From positions 4,414,501 to 4,478,500 of the forward strand of contig JALIRH010000027.1 of NCBI GenBank assembly GCA_023055505.1: a DNA stretch of 64,000 nt, read 5' to 3'. The position numbers and the translations under genes were made by a program. Positions 23,335 to 37,010 of the stretch are shown in pieces (within the stretch, counting starts at the first letter, position 1; every line of letters starts with the position of its first letter). Origin of the DNA: Callipepla californica brunnescens (Eukaryota; Chordata; Aves; Galliformes; Odontophoridae). The notes beneath the pieces were generated by a model that did no database searches, was not told where the DNA came from, and saw nothing but the letters and a program-made list of their open reading frames with translations.

Positions 23335-23545
23335 CTCGCCGCAGGTGCTCAATGCCATCAGATTCAAGGAGTGGATAATTAATATTGAAAGGTGTGATTG
23401 CAGCCAAGCAGGCTGGCTAATCAGCTACTGATTTTGCTCTAATGTTCCAGATCACTTAGAAATCTAATCTGGAGGTGGTGGGAGGGACAGGGGAGCAGTA
23501 ACTGGAATTACTGTAGAAATGCAGTATCCCTTTCTAAACACTGCA
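23335..23545. promoter_or_regulatory. Candidate conserved non-coding element
   Basis: A repeat-free, AT-rich block with ggataattaatattg, ggctaatcagctactgatt and agaaatctaatctgg, words typical of homeodomain and OTX/PITX-type sites. It stands out from flanking CA-rich sequence. Evidence is texture only. Confidence 0.22.
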
Positions 23546-24347
23546 CGATTAGAGTGGTGACTTGGTTACCTTCATATTCATCCAGCCAAGGCCACGTTCA
23601 CAAACACAGGGGACAGTGGATGCATTTTTTCTCCAGTCCCTCTGCATCAGGTGAAACAGAGATCTGTCACCCATCCCAGGGTATCGGCAGTTGGGCTGGG
23701 GAAAAGATCCAGCATCACTTTGATATCTCTGCCTCACTTAAATCATAATACATAAATTGCAGCACCAACACAGACCCATCCCACCTGTGTCCCACCAAAC
23801 CCATTCCACTGAGAATGCGGAATCAGAGAATCACATGGAAACAGAAGGAAAAAGAGCAGAAGGAAACAGGAGGAGGACACACCGTGGAAATATTTTATCA
23901 CAAATCACTAGCTCTGTGCATTTTGGGAGGTTGTAGAGTGGCTGTGTAAGAACAGCTTTCCCCTGAACATGGCACAAGGGCACTTCAGCAAAGTGCTGTG
24001 CATTCTCTTGGCCAAACTCTTTGTCCTGGCTCAGCAAAGCCAGGCACAAAGTGTTCAAAGTGAATCAGCATCTGGAGCTGATGGGGAACATCCCCCCAGA
24101 CAGCCCCAAAAATGCTGATATTTGACTCAAGAACCATATCCAGGCAGAGGTGCCCTCCAGTCTCACACTCCCAGCTCTTGCTTTCACAAATGCTGCGTGA
24201 CCAGTCAAACTGGATTGGATTTTCTTCAGGGGATTTTGTTCCTATCCCAAAATACAACCCTCCTACTGCAGCAATACAGAAGAATTAAAAAAAAAAAATG
24301 TAGGCGTTATCTGTTGTGGTTTCAGGTGCTCTGGGAGACCTCAGAGT

Positions 24348-24560
24348 TGTCACTTAATGTTAGGAAAGATTTGCTCTCCCAAAGACTGGTGCTGCACTGG
24401 CACAGCTGCCTGGGGACTGGGGGGGGGGGGGGGTCACCATCCCCAGAGGTATTCCAGAATCACGGGGATGTGGCACTGAGGGATGTGGTTATGGGCACAG
24501 TGGGGATAGGTTGGGGTTGCACTTGGGGGATCTTGGAGGTCTTCAATGATTCTGTGATTC
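24348..24560 (+). mobile_element. CR1 LINE 3' tail (plus strand) with G15 insertion
   Basis: It follows the CR1 body in order: ttaggaaagatttgctctcc, ctggcacagctgcctgggga, caccatccccagaggta, gggatgtggcactgaggg, then the tail ggatcttggaggtcttcaat and gattctgtgattct. A run of 15 G (24,419-24,433) replaces the usual gggaggtggtggagt segment. It is a 5'-truncated relic. Confidence 0.9.
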
Positions 24561-25639
24561 TCAGAGGCTGCAGCTCATTTCCAAGGAACACACCTTGGTG
24601 TGATTTGGGGTGGATCTGGACCTGAAAGCCAGACTTGGAGCCATTTGAGGCAAACAATAAGCTCGCAGCTAAGTACATGCCTGAACTAGTCGTGAGGGCA
24701 GCAGGGCACAGGAGCTGCATCCCACAGCTTGGCCTCAACCCTGTGTGTTCTCTGAGGTCTCGTACAGGAGAAGCTCTCATTGCTATTCTTTTTCTCAGCA
24801 ACGTACCTCCACAAATTCCCAGAAAACCAATACTTCTGACATTGTCAAAAACTCACACCCACTTTCTCTGCTCGCTGCGAGCCCAGACTGCAGTGCACAC
24901 CCCTGGGGCCGTGCAGGACCCAGGCAGCAGATCCAAACCTCCCTTTGTTCCCAAACTTGGCTCATTCGCTCTTCTTCCCAACCCCCCCTCTCCCACTGGC
25001 TTTTCTTTTTCTTTTCCTCTCTTTTCTTCTCTTCTTTTTTTTTTTTTTTTTTTTTTAATTTTTTTAAGGTAACAATACGTCCTTTCAGGGACTGCCAAAG
25101 CCCTACTCAAGCCCACTCCGATAAGACCTGGCAGAAAAGGTAACTGCCATCAACATTTTGGTGAATGTTAACTACCTGAGGACAGCCCGGGTGGGGGATC
25201 CCAACGGGCGGCTGCAAGCACCTGGGCTATGTTGGAAAACACCACATTAAAAGTCCTCTCCCTCCCGGATCCCCCCCGAATTCCCAGGACACACTCTCCA
25301 GCATAAGTGGTTGTAAAGGCAGCGCTGAGCCAGGACAGTGTGCTCCACTCGGAGGTATGTTTTCGTGATGCTTCTTTTGCGGCCTTTTCATTTACTCCGC
25401 TAAAATATTATTCTTCAGCCAGAGTTTATTTTGGATAAGTGCGGCCAGTCCAACTTGGAGCCCTAAATTCTCAATGGCGGGATCCAGAATGAAGGGTGAA
25501 AAAGACAGAAGAATCCCCCCCCCCCCTAAAAAGAAAAAAAAAATGGGGGATGTCTTTGGGTTGGGTCTCCCACTCAGCGCTGCCATCGCGGGTGCTGTAC
25601 AGCAGCGCTTTGTCTCTGTTCTGCGGGAGCACCTGTCTT
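24561..25639. other. Intergenic DNA with a T-rich tract
   Basis: Unique sequence with a pyrimidine-to-poly-T tract at about 25,000-25,068, including some 26 consecutive T. No gene was recognised. Open frames crossing the tract encode phenylalanine or lysine runs and are artefacts. Confidence 0.5.
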
Positions 25640-26310
25640 CATCCCTTTCTTCAAAGTCAAAAATCGCTCCGTGTGTTATGAGTAGGAACCCGGGATTACG
25701 ATAAAGAGCGGTTTCAGACTGACAGCAAATTAAAGTGCAAGCCAAGGTATATATACACCGTTCGGAGACGTATTTATAAGAGGTTTTTTCTCCTAAAACC
25801 AGAAAATATAATGATATTCTGTCGTGGAGTCTGAGACCTTCTGTGTTATTATTAAGACATAGCAAACATTTCTAGGTAAAAAACTGCGAGCTGGATGGCG
25901 TTCTTCTCAGAATAAGCTTTCCCCACTTAGCAGCAGGATGAATTTTTTCTCGTGTTCGTGCAAAAAAAGTATGTTTTTTGCCAAGCTAAATGGCCAGTGC
26001 ATATTTCTAATCTGTCACAGATAGGAGAGACAGGTAGACAGAAAAACCAGCGCTCCCTGCCCTCCCCACTGCTGTTTTTCTATCGTAGCCTGCTTCGCCG
26101 TAATAATTTTAACGTGATGAGTGTTATGCTGTGCTTTCTTTTAACTGTAAGCTATGGCCCTTCCTTCGGGTTTGGAAGGCGAATAAAGCAAATGAAAACA
26201 GAAGGAAAATGGAATAAATTATCAGCGCTGAACAAAAGCAAATTCAACAAAGTAATTGCTGTTTATGGAGTAAATAGCAATGCCGAGATAAATCGGCATG
26301 GCATGGCAGG
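25640..26310. promoter_or_regulatory. Candidate proximal-upstream enhancer block (SOX/TCF, FOX motifs)
   Basis: This AT-rich, repeat-free block lies about 7 kb upstream of the promoter. It contains gaacaaaagc, the SOX/TCF consensus AACAAAG (26,246-26,252) and a FOX site TGTTTAT (26,260-26,266) only eight bases further on, plus TAAT words. In mammals the testis enhancer core TESCO lies about 10-14 kb upstream of SOX9 and is reported to combine SOX, TCF/LEF, forkhead, DMRT and GATA sites. This block has part of that composition at a scaled position. A 201-codon open frame runs through it but has no recognisable domain. Confidence 0.33.
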
Positions 26311-26879
26311 GCACAGCTTGCTCCTCGCTCCAGCCCTGGGACAGGTATTAAAAACCAACGCTGGATTTGGTGCCTTGGGGCAGCCCCGCAGATCCCACCC
26401 CGACCCTTTGGCACTACTATTATTCAGGGAAACTCCTTTAATTATCAGCATGGGGCAGAACAGGGAGGAAACAGGCAAAAGGGAAGGTCCCAGGGCTGCG
26501 TGCATCACGCCAGCCCCACAAGCAGCTTCAAAATGCCTTCAGATGGGTTTCCCATAGGGAAAGGAGCCCATGAGCTGCCCAGTGCCATGTCCCCCTACTC
26601 CAGGACACAGCACCCTCAGCACCAATGGGGAAACGATGTCCAGTGTGAGCGTTAGCAAAATGCTCACTGCTTGCTCCTGCCCCTCACTGCTGGAGGGACA
26701 TGGGCACATCCAACAGGGCAAGCACATGCCCCAAAGCCCTGAAAAAAAAAAACCTGGAACCTGGTGTCTCCATCCCAAAGGCAGAGCAGGGAGGGACCGG
26801 CGATGGGCACGAAACCACCGGGGAAGGAGAGCGCGGTGTCCCCAGCCTGCCCACGGGGAACCGCAACGCGAGCGGAAAA

Positions 26880-27240
26880 AAGGGGAAACTCATCGAAATT
26901 CTTAGACGGGGCCAAAGATTTATGTTATATGTGAAATAAAATATTTATATAGCGCTCAGGCACACAGCTACGCACTTGGCATAGGAGAGGAACAGCAAGA
27001 CACAGACGTATTTTCGGTATATGCGAGTGCATGCATACGTGAGCCTGTGTTTAGATAGATACATATATATAAAACAAATCCCTGTTTATTGCTCAGCGGA
27101 GAAAACTGCCATTTTTGTACATAAATAACCCCAATGCAAATAAACTCCCCACCCTGAGCAAACTCAGCGCGATCCCGTCGCAGATTTCTCTATTTTTCAA
27201 ATAAATCATCGTTCCACCCGAACATGGACCTGGCAGCTAA
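26880..27240. promoter_or_regulatory. Candidate conserved non-coding element (AT-rich)
   Basis: This stretch is rich in A/T with ttatgttatatgtgaaataa, aaaatatttatatagcg and caaataaatcatcg. It is free of recognisable interspersed repeats. It may be part of the same regulatory domain as the neighbouring blocks. Evidence is weak. Confidence 0.2.
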
Positions 27241-27559
27241 GGTTTCCAAATCACTCAGGAGCGGCGCTGGGATGGGAGCTGGAAGCAGCCCAAACAAACA
27301 ACTTTACAAGTTCCAGAAGCCGGGTGCCCCCATCCCCACCTCCCCCTCTTTTCTCTCCTTTCGGGAGGGGTGGGCGCTGGCCCATAGGAAACCAGTGACC
27401 CAGGGACATCTGCAAGCGATTAGGACGCAGACTTCAGGTAGCTCCCAGAAACACGTGCTGTCCACATTACACCCTCCAAGTATATTTCCACAACTTTACT
27501 TCTCCAAATAAACAGTCGGGCTCTCCCTGCATTAGCAAGGAGCTGCACAAACAGGTAGA

Positions 27560-27830
27560 GAGAATGGCAGTTTTATTCCCCCTTCCAATTCTGATGGATT
27601 TCTTGTAAGCTGTTGCTGGGCTGCGTAATTTGAACTATTGCTTGGAAAACATAATAGGGCCGGTTTAAAATTACTGCCATGTATTTATCTGTATGTGACT
27701 ATGAAACATCGTGTACGATTTGCACACCGCGTTAGTGAACAGCCGCTGACGGGAGCGAGCGGTGCCGAGCTCAAATAAACCTAAAAAATAGATGCATTAA
27801 GCAGAATCCACCAGGATCTATTATAGCAGG
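27560..27830. promoter_or_regulatory. Candidate conserved non-coding element
   Basis: A repeat-free block about 5.5 kb upstream of the promoter with ctgcgtaatttgaactat, ttaaaattactgccatg, atgtgactatgaaacatcg and cagccgctgacgggagcg. Unlike the flanks it holds several CpGs inside otherwise AT-rich sequence, a texture often seen in vertebrate conserved elements. No alignment was possible. Confidence 0.28.
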
Positions 27831-30800
27831 GCTGGGAGATTTCCTTTTAGTTTATATAATCGGGTTTTCCGTCTTTTGAAGCAAACCTTCTTTTAACTGA
27901 TATAAAGGAGAGGGTCTTGGGGATGCCACGCTGAGGCCACCGTGTCTCTGTGGCCATGGATGGATCCCAGGAGGATGCTGAGCACAGGCAGAGCTGTGAC
28001 AGCGGCCGTGGTGTGGGACACTGCTCCTTTACAGGAAGAGAAAACCAGAGGGAGAAGACAACACTGATCGCTCTTAGCCAACATTTGCTCGGGGTCATGT
28101 GTTTAAAAGAGAGCTCGGTGTTGCTATAAATGAGAACTGCACCTTTTGTCCTCATTATACCTGAGCTTTGCTTCTGGCTTTGATCGCTTCACCCAAAGTT
28201 ATTCAAACCAGACTGAGTTATCTCAGCATCCCGTTGCAGACCTCACACAGCGCTGCTGGGGCAGATGGGGGCAGATGGGTCCCCCCCCGAGGCCAGAACC
28301 CCCTCAGCTGGGCATCAGCCACACAGGGACTGTGGCTGGGGCACAGTCACACCTCTCGGAGCCCCAAAACTTGGCAAACCCACAGCATCCAACAGGAACA
28401 CCTGACTGAGGCCAAAAGCTTGCATGCAAGGTATAGGAGTATCTAGGGTGAAAATAGTAATAATAATTAATAATAACAGTAATAACAAATAAAGATGATC
28501 CTCTTTCTCTACAAGGAGAAACACACAATGTGGAGTGAAACTTCTGCGTGTTTCCATTCCCCTTTAACCGAGCCTGATAAATTTTCCATTTGCCGACGCT
28601 TGCGAAGCCTCGAGCCAAAGCGCTGCGAGCAAATAAATAAATAAGCAAGGAACGCATCGCTTTCATCTCCAGAAACGAGCACTTGAGAGGCACACGTTTG
28701 TGCACAGTGCTTTCCGGCTGCAGCAGAAGGAGCAGAACACCACGGTGGGGTTCTATGTGCTTACACGGGAGCCAAGGAGCGTTAGCCTCACCCCGCTCTG
28801 CCCCGGGCTCAGCTCTGGGCTCCTAAAGGACGGAAGAAATCCCCGCTTTCCCCTTCCTTTTCTCAGATTCTCACACTTGGAGCGTTTTCCAGAGGAAAAA
28901 GCCTTCCTGCGATCCAAAAGCCCACAGTGCCTTCACTGCTTTCCCTGGGGCTCAGCTCGGTGATCGCAGGACCTGGCCCCGGCGCCGTCACATCTGCGGG
29001 GTGGTTTGGTGAGAGGTAAATGTCGGCACTACTGAAAGCAATGCTGGGCCACAGCCACAGCGAAGGTGCAGTGATTTCACAAACAGAGGTGGGCACACGA
29101 CCGCTGCCGCCCCGCTCTCTCCTTACAAATAATCAGAAGCACTTTGCCGCGGCCCTGAGATTCCTCACTCCCGACTGAAATTCTTTCACTTCATCCAATT
29201 CACCGGAGTGGCGAGATGGCACTCTCAGCCATGGATTATCAGTGCCATAAAAGCAAATATCTTCAGACACTCAGCACACCTTCCACACCAAAAAGGGGGA
29301 AACCAACCCGAGCTCACCCAAACCCGGTCCGGCATTCAATCACAGCACGGCACTGTTTGCAGCTCAGCCCCGAGCAGCTGTGCGTTATAGGGACAGATTT
29401 CTAAACAGTGAAATCGATAATGCAAACGCACGATGTCAAGCACACAATTCTGAGCTACGCCTGCAAAAGGAATTGATCATTTCGCCCCCAAAGGGCTAAA
29501 GCCCTTCGCTCCGTACGGTGACCTCCTGATGAAGACACCCCAAACCGTGCCTGAGAAATGCTTGGGAATTTGAAAGCTCAGTGAGTGCGGTGCCAAAGGG
29601 CAGCGAGTGACATCGGGCAGGGCTGTGCCACCCACCCGTGGCCTGGGGATGTGTCCCACCCCCCCCCTCCTACCTTCATCTAGCTGCAGCTTTTGCAGTG
29701 GGGAAGAAATATTTGTTGCTTTGCTCAGTAATAGAACAAAAACACATACTGAGGAGCTGATCTGTGCAGAGTGGGGTGCTGCAGAACCCCCCTTTTAAAT
29801 CAAGCGTCTCAATGAAGAGGGAGAGGATGTTATAGGGGACAGCAATAATTACACTGCGATGAAGTGCAGCTGAAAGCCTCCCCAAAGCACAGCAGCATCC
29901 CTTCAGGCCGCTTCCACGGCACTGCCATATCTGGCACTGCGTTTTGTGCCATCGCTCAATGGGCAATGCAGTTTCGATATCAAAACGAAGAGGCACTGGT
30001 GCATCCAGGCTACCTGTTCTTAGGGACTGCCACTACAACCCAAAGCTTGCAGAGGGGCTGGGTGACATCACCACCAACCCTACGAGGCCAGAACAGCCAG
30101 GTGACACCACCACCACCCCACAGCACCGGTGCCCATCACACCTGTAGGCTTTGGGCACCAGCAATTTTGGCACAGCGAGGTGGACAAAGCCCCACAAACA
30201 CCACCTGCAAAACAAAGCTCATTCTGGAGCAAAACCCAACTGCTCTGTTGCACATTGTTACTATTAGTAAGGATGCAGAGAAGCTCTCCCTGCACACCCG
30301 CACGGCTGCTGCTGCTGGTCCCTTTCTGCTGCTAAATCTGCTGCCTTGCTCTGCCCAGAGCCTCGCAGGGTTCGTTGCCTAAAATACAGTGATTTGATTT
30401 AGCACGAGGGAGGAAAACCATAGAAGGAGGTCTGTAATCCGTGGGCTTCTTGCTAAAAATCCTTCCCCATACCCGAGCTCACCGCTCACGGTAAAACAAT
30501 GTTAATTCTTCAGAAAGAAAAGGGAACTTCCATCCTGACCTGGGAGCAGCTCGTCACTACCAAGGGCGCTCGTAACGCCGCAACGTGACTGTGATTAATC
30601 AGCTCTCCCCAACCACCCAAGCAGAGCACGGGGCAGGAATTACAAACAGTTAATTCCGAAATTATAAAATTCCATACGATAACAGAGCTGGAAAGCTCCT
30701 CTACGTATCACTTTTGTTTATTGCTCAGACTTGTCCAACTGCTCCCTTTTGTTCGAGCAGATCCTTTGGGAAGGAAGAGGCGGCGGCGCTTCCAGCAGAC

Positions 30801-31437
30801 GGACTTTCGGAACGAGAAACGCTCTCATTCTGACCCTTTTTCACTCAATCAAAGCTGGGTTTTGGCATTTATCTCTGCCCATCCGCAGCAATAGCTGCGG
30901 AGCAATCTGTTGTCACCGAGTTTTTCGGCTCCAGGCACACTGCTGGGTTTGGCAGCCCAGCTCCGTGCTTGGAGCTCTCTCCTTCCCGAGCAATGCGGGA
31001 TGCTCCCACCACCAACACACGCAGCGAAGGAGAGCTGACGGACTCACTGAGAGCTAAAATAGGCAAAGATTTCTAAATCCTCCCCTCGAACGTTTGCTAC
31101 GAGGTTACTTTTGTACAACGACGACGCAAAACTACAGCACATCACCTCCGGGACACAGCAAAGCAACGATGCGGAGCACTGTGAAACGCTCTTCTGTGCT
31201 GCACGGGAGCGTAAGAAACCCCAAAAGCTCCCGAAGGAAACCCACCGCAGCACCCACGCTCCGTCCCTGCTCCTGCAGACAAAGGTCTGGAAATAGGACA
31301 GCACTTACCTTCCAGCTCCCCCACAGCTCGCGAGCAAAAAAAGTCACGGGGAAAGATAGCAAAAGACAAGCAGGGTGCACGGAGGGATTGCCTGCAGATG
31401 CGTTTATTCTGAGCTCCTTCCCCCGCTGCCTTTTGCT
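27831..31437. other. Promoter-proximal upstream intergenic DNA
   Basis: No gene was recognised. An AAT/TAA simple stretch lies at 28,450-28,490. The segment 30,590-30,770 is AT-rich with gtgattaatcagc, cagttaattcc, cttttgtttattgc and ccttttgttcg, which are homeodomain, FOX and SOX-like words, and is a weak candidate regulatory block. Open frames of up to about 170 codons have no domain and overlap on both strands. Confidence 0.5.
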
Positions 31438-31542
31438 TTTTTTTTTTTTTTTTTCCCTTTTTTTTTTTTTTTTTTTTACATTTTTTAAAACTTTTTTTAA
31501 CTTTTTTTTTTTCTTTCTCTTTTTTTTTTTTTTTCTCCTCAC
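31438..31542 (+). repeat. T-rich low-complexity tract
   Basis: About 105 bases are almost entirely T, in runs of 10-20 separated by ccc, ac and c. It lies about 1.7 kb upstream of the SOX9 start site. Minus-strand open frames through it encode long lysine runs and are artefacts. Confidence 0.9.
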
Positions 31543-31544
31543 GT

Positions 31545-32090
31545 GCCGTTTCCAGCACTTCGGAAATCCCCTTACAGCAGCGCAGCGGGGATGAGGGATG
31601 CGTACCAGCCCCGGCTGAGCCGGCTCCTGCCCCGAAGGACAAAGGCAGAACCCCCCCAAACCCCCCCCCCAGAAGCGCTAAGGCTCGGGCTGCCACCAAA
31701 AACCTGCGTGGGGTGCACCGAGAGCCACCGCCGTCCCGAGTGGGGCGGACGGGATCTCTCCGCTCCGCAGCCCATCGCCAACCCCTCCCTGACACCCAGC
31801 GAGGCGAGTCCTGCCAAGGGAACAGCTCCTCTCCCCCCTCCAGCATCCCGAGCGGACTCGCACATAAGGCCACACCGCTGTTTTATTTCGACGGCCACAT
31901 AACCCGGAGAGCTCCGCATAACCCCGAACAGCTCCGGCGCACAGCTGGGGGCACTTTCTGCTGTTCGGTTCTGAAGATGAGAGCTGGGAAAAGTTTGTCG
32001 GGGGGGGGGGAAGGGGAAGACCCTTCTGCTCGTGGGTGCCCGCGGCAGCGTGGAGCCGGACAGGGGCCGAGCAGGGAGAACACTGTAGGA
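31545..32090. promoter_or_regulatory. CpG-rich stretch upstream of SOX9
   Basis: CpG density rises sharply here (gcagcgcagcgggg, ccgtcccgagtggggcggacggg, gcccgcggcagcgtgg) before the AT repeat that separates it from the main SOX9 island. It may be a shore or second core of the SOX9 CpG island, or a separate start site, for example for an upstream antisense RNA of the kind known near mammalian SOX9. The sequence shows neither a TATA box nor a credible ORF. Confidence 0.4.
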
Positions 32091-32095
32091 AATAT

Positions 32096-32492
32096 GTATT
32101 TTATATATATATATTTGATATATATATGTATATAAAATAAAAATAAAATAAAATAAAATAAAATAAAATAAAATAAAATAAAATAAAATAAAATGAGATA
32201 AAATAAAATAAGATAAAATAAAATAAAATAAAATAAAATAAAATAATAAAATAATAAAATAAAATAAAATAAAATAAAATGAGATAAAATAAAATAAGAT
32301 AAAATAAAATAAAATAAAATAAAATAAAATAAAATAAAATAATAAAATAATAAAATAAAAAATAAAAAATAAAATAAAAATAAATAAAATAATAAAATAA
32401 TAAAATAAAATAAATAAAAATGAAATAATGAAATGAAAAAATAATATGAAGAAATAATAAAATAAAACAAAACAAAACAAAACAAAATAAAG
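32096..32492 (+). repeat. (TA)n / (AAAAT)n microsatellite with higher-order duplication
   Basis: A short TA stretch (about 32,096-32,134) leads into some 350 bases of AAAAT pentamers with interspersed aat trimers, ending in AAAAC units at 32,465-32,485. The variant gagat...agat block appears twice, at 32,195 and at 32,281, so an 86-bp segment of the array was itself duplicated. It lies about 0.65 kb upstream of the predicted SOX9 start site. Minus-strand frames through it encode repeating F/I/L/Y peptides and are not genes. Confidence 0.95.
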
Positions 32493-32559
32493 TAAGAGGA
32501 GTTTCCATCCTTAAAAAAAAAAAGAGCAAACGGGTCGGGACTCTTCTGATTAAAACAAA

Positions 32560-33135
32560 CCGAAGCAAAGCGCATTCCGGGCTCCCCACGCTCCCGCACC
32601 CCGCGCTGCCCCACGCACGGCCGCAGTGGGGGCGGCGCCGCGCAGGGTTCGCGCAGCCCCTCCCCCACCCCTCCCCCCCCCCCCATCCCCTCCCCCGCGC
32701 GGCCCCGCGCCGTTCCTGGGCCTTTGGCGCCCCCTCCGGACGGCGGCGCGCACCGCCCGAGCTCGGACCGCTCCGCGCTCACCCGCGGGAACCCCTCCTG
32801 CACGCAGCGCACGGAGCTCGGAGGCGCCCGGGAAAAGCCCGAATCCGCCTCGGGGCGGAGCGAAGCGGAACGAAGCGCTGCGGTTCCCACCGCCCCGCCC
32901 GGCGCTCCCGCATCCATCGCGCTGCCCCCAACCCCCCCCCCCCCCCCCCCTTCTTTCCTCCTCCCGCTTTGCGCGGCGCCGCGCGGAGTTGCGCGCCCGC
33001 CTGCCCCGCCCCTCGGCGGCGCCTCAACCAATCGCGTGCGCGCCAGCCCCCGGGGGCCGGGCTCCCATTGGCGGAGCGCTGGCGAGCCGAAATCGCCACG
33101 GAGAGTATTTATTCCCGCGGCGCGGAGCGGGCCGC
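32560..33135 (+). promoter_or_regulatory. SOX9: SOX9 CpG-island core promoter
   Basis: This very CpG-dense region precedes the SOX9 leader. It holds GC boxes (ccccgcccct near 33,004), a forward CCAAT box (33,028-33,032), an inverted CCAAT box (ATTGG, 33,067-33,071) and a TATA-like TATTTAT (33,106-33,112). These place the start site at roughly 33,135-33,142. CCAAT boxes are bound by NF-Y and GC boxes by Sp1; both kinds of site are known to matter in the mammalian SOX9 promoter. The start site is inferred from the TATA-like box spacing and not from a transcript. Confidence 0.8.
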
Positions 33136-36408
<3,273 letters not shown>

Positions 36409-36646
36409 AGCCACGTGAAACAAAAAAAAAAAATAGTTAAATAAATAAACAAACAAACCAATCGGAAAAGAAAAGAGGGAGGAGGAGGAAAGAAAAAAAA
36501 AATGGAGAAAAAAAAAAAGTAAAAAAGGAAGGAAAAAAAAAATAAGTCAATAAATAAAAGGTAACAAAAAGCAGAGGACTTCCGGCAGGCTTTTCCTTCT
36601 TGCAAATCGAAATGATGATTTAAGAAGAAAATAATAATTGTTGAGA

Positions 36647-36652
36647 AATAAA
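36647..36652 (+). terminator. SOX9: Possible proximal poly(A) signal
   Basis: AATAAA lies about 240 bases after the stop codon and is followed within 20 bases by a G/T-rich stretch (gttcgtgctgggg). Use of this site would remove nearly the whole 3' UTR, including both microRNA matches. Several other AATAAA strings nearby lie in simple A-rich sequence, so this is tentative. Confidence 0.3.
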
Positions 36653-36927
36653 ACACGCTCAAGTTCGTGCTGGGGAGCACCCATAGTGCCCGGAGCTCAG
36701 TGCTGGCCCCCCAAGGACCCAACTTGTGGGCACTGGGTGCAGGTGTCCTCTGTTTGCTGGACTTTGGTTACGAGTTGGGTTTCTTGAGGGTTTTTTGTTC
36801 TTTTTTTATTAGCAGTAATTAAAAAAAAAAAAAAAAAAAAAAGAAATGGGGGTGGGAGGGGGGGAGAAAAAGAGAAAGCTCAGTCCTCTGTGAGGAAATA
36901 TTCTCTATTTTAAATATTTTTTAGTAT

Positions 36928-36934
36928 GTACTGT
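36928..36934 (+). promoter_or_regulatory. SOX9: miR-101 seed match in SOX9 3' UTR
   Basis: GTACTGT is complementary to bases 2-8 of miR-101. SOX9 is a reported miR-101 target in mammals. A lone seven-base match in an AT-rich UTR can arise by chance; conservation would decide. Confidence 0.45.
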
Positions 36935-36979
36935 GTATGATTCGTTACCAATTTGAGGGGATTTATACCTATTTTTTAG

Positions 36980-37010
<31 letters not shown>

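Noticed and set aside
25952..26557. 201-codon plus-strand open frame
   Set aside because: No family resemblance and low-GC composition. The region looks like a regulatory block, not an exon.
31142..31873. Minus-strand open frame of 243 codons
   Set aside because: The middle is a long lysine run from the T-rich tract, and the rest has no recognisable domain.
32720..32745. Possible CTCF site (ggcgccccct core)
   Set aside because: Only the GCGCCCCCT core matches. The remaining consensus positions do not, and such cores are common in CpG islands.
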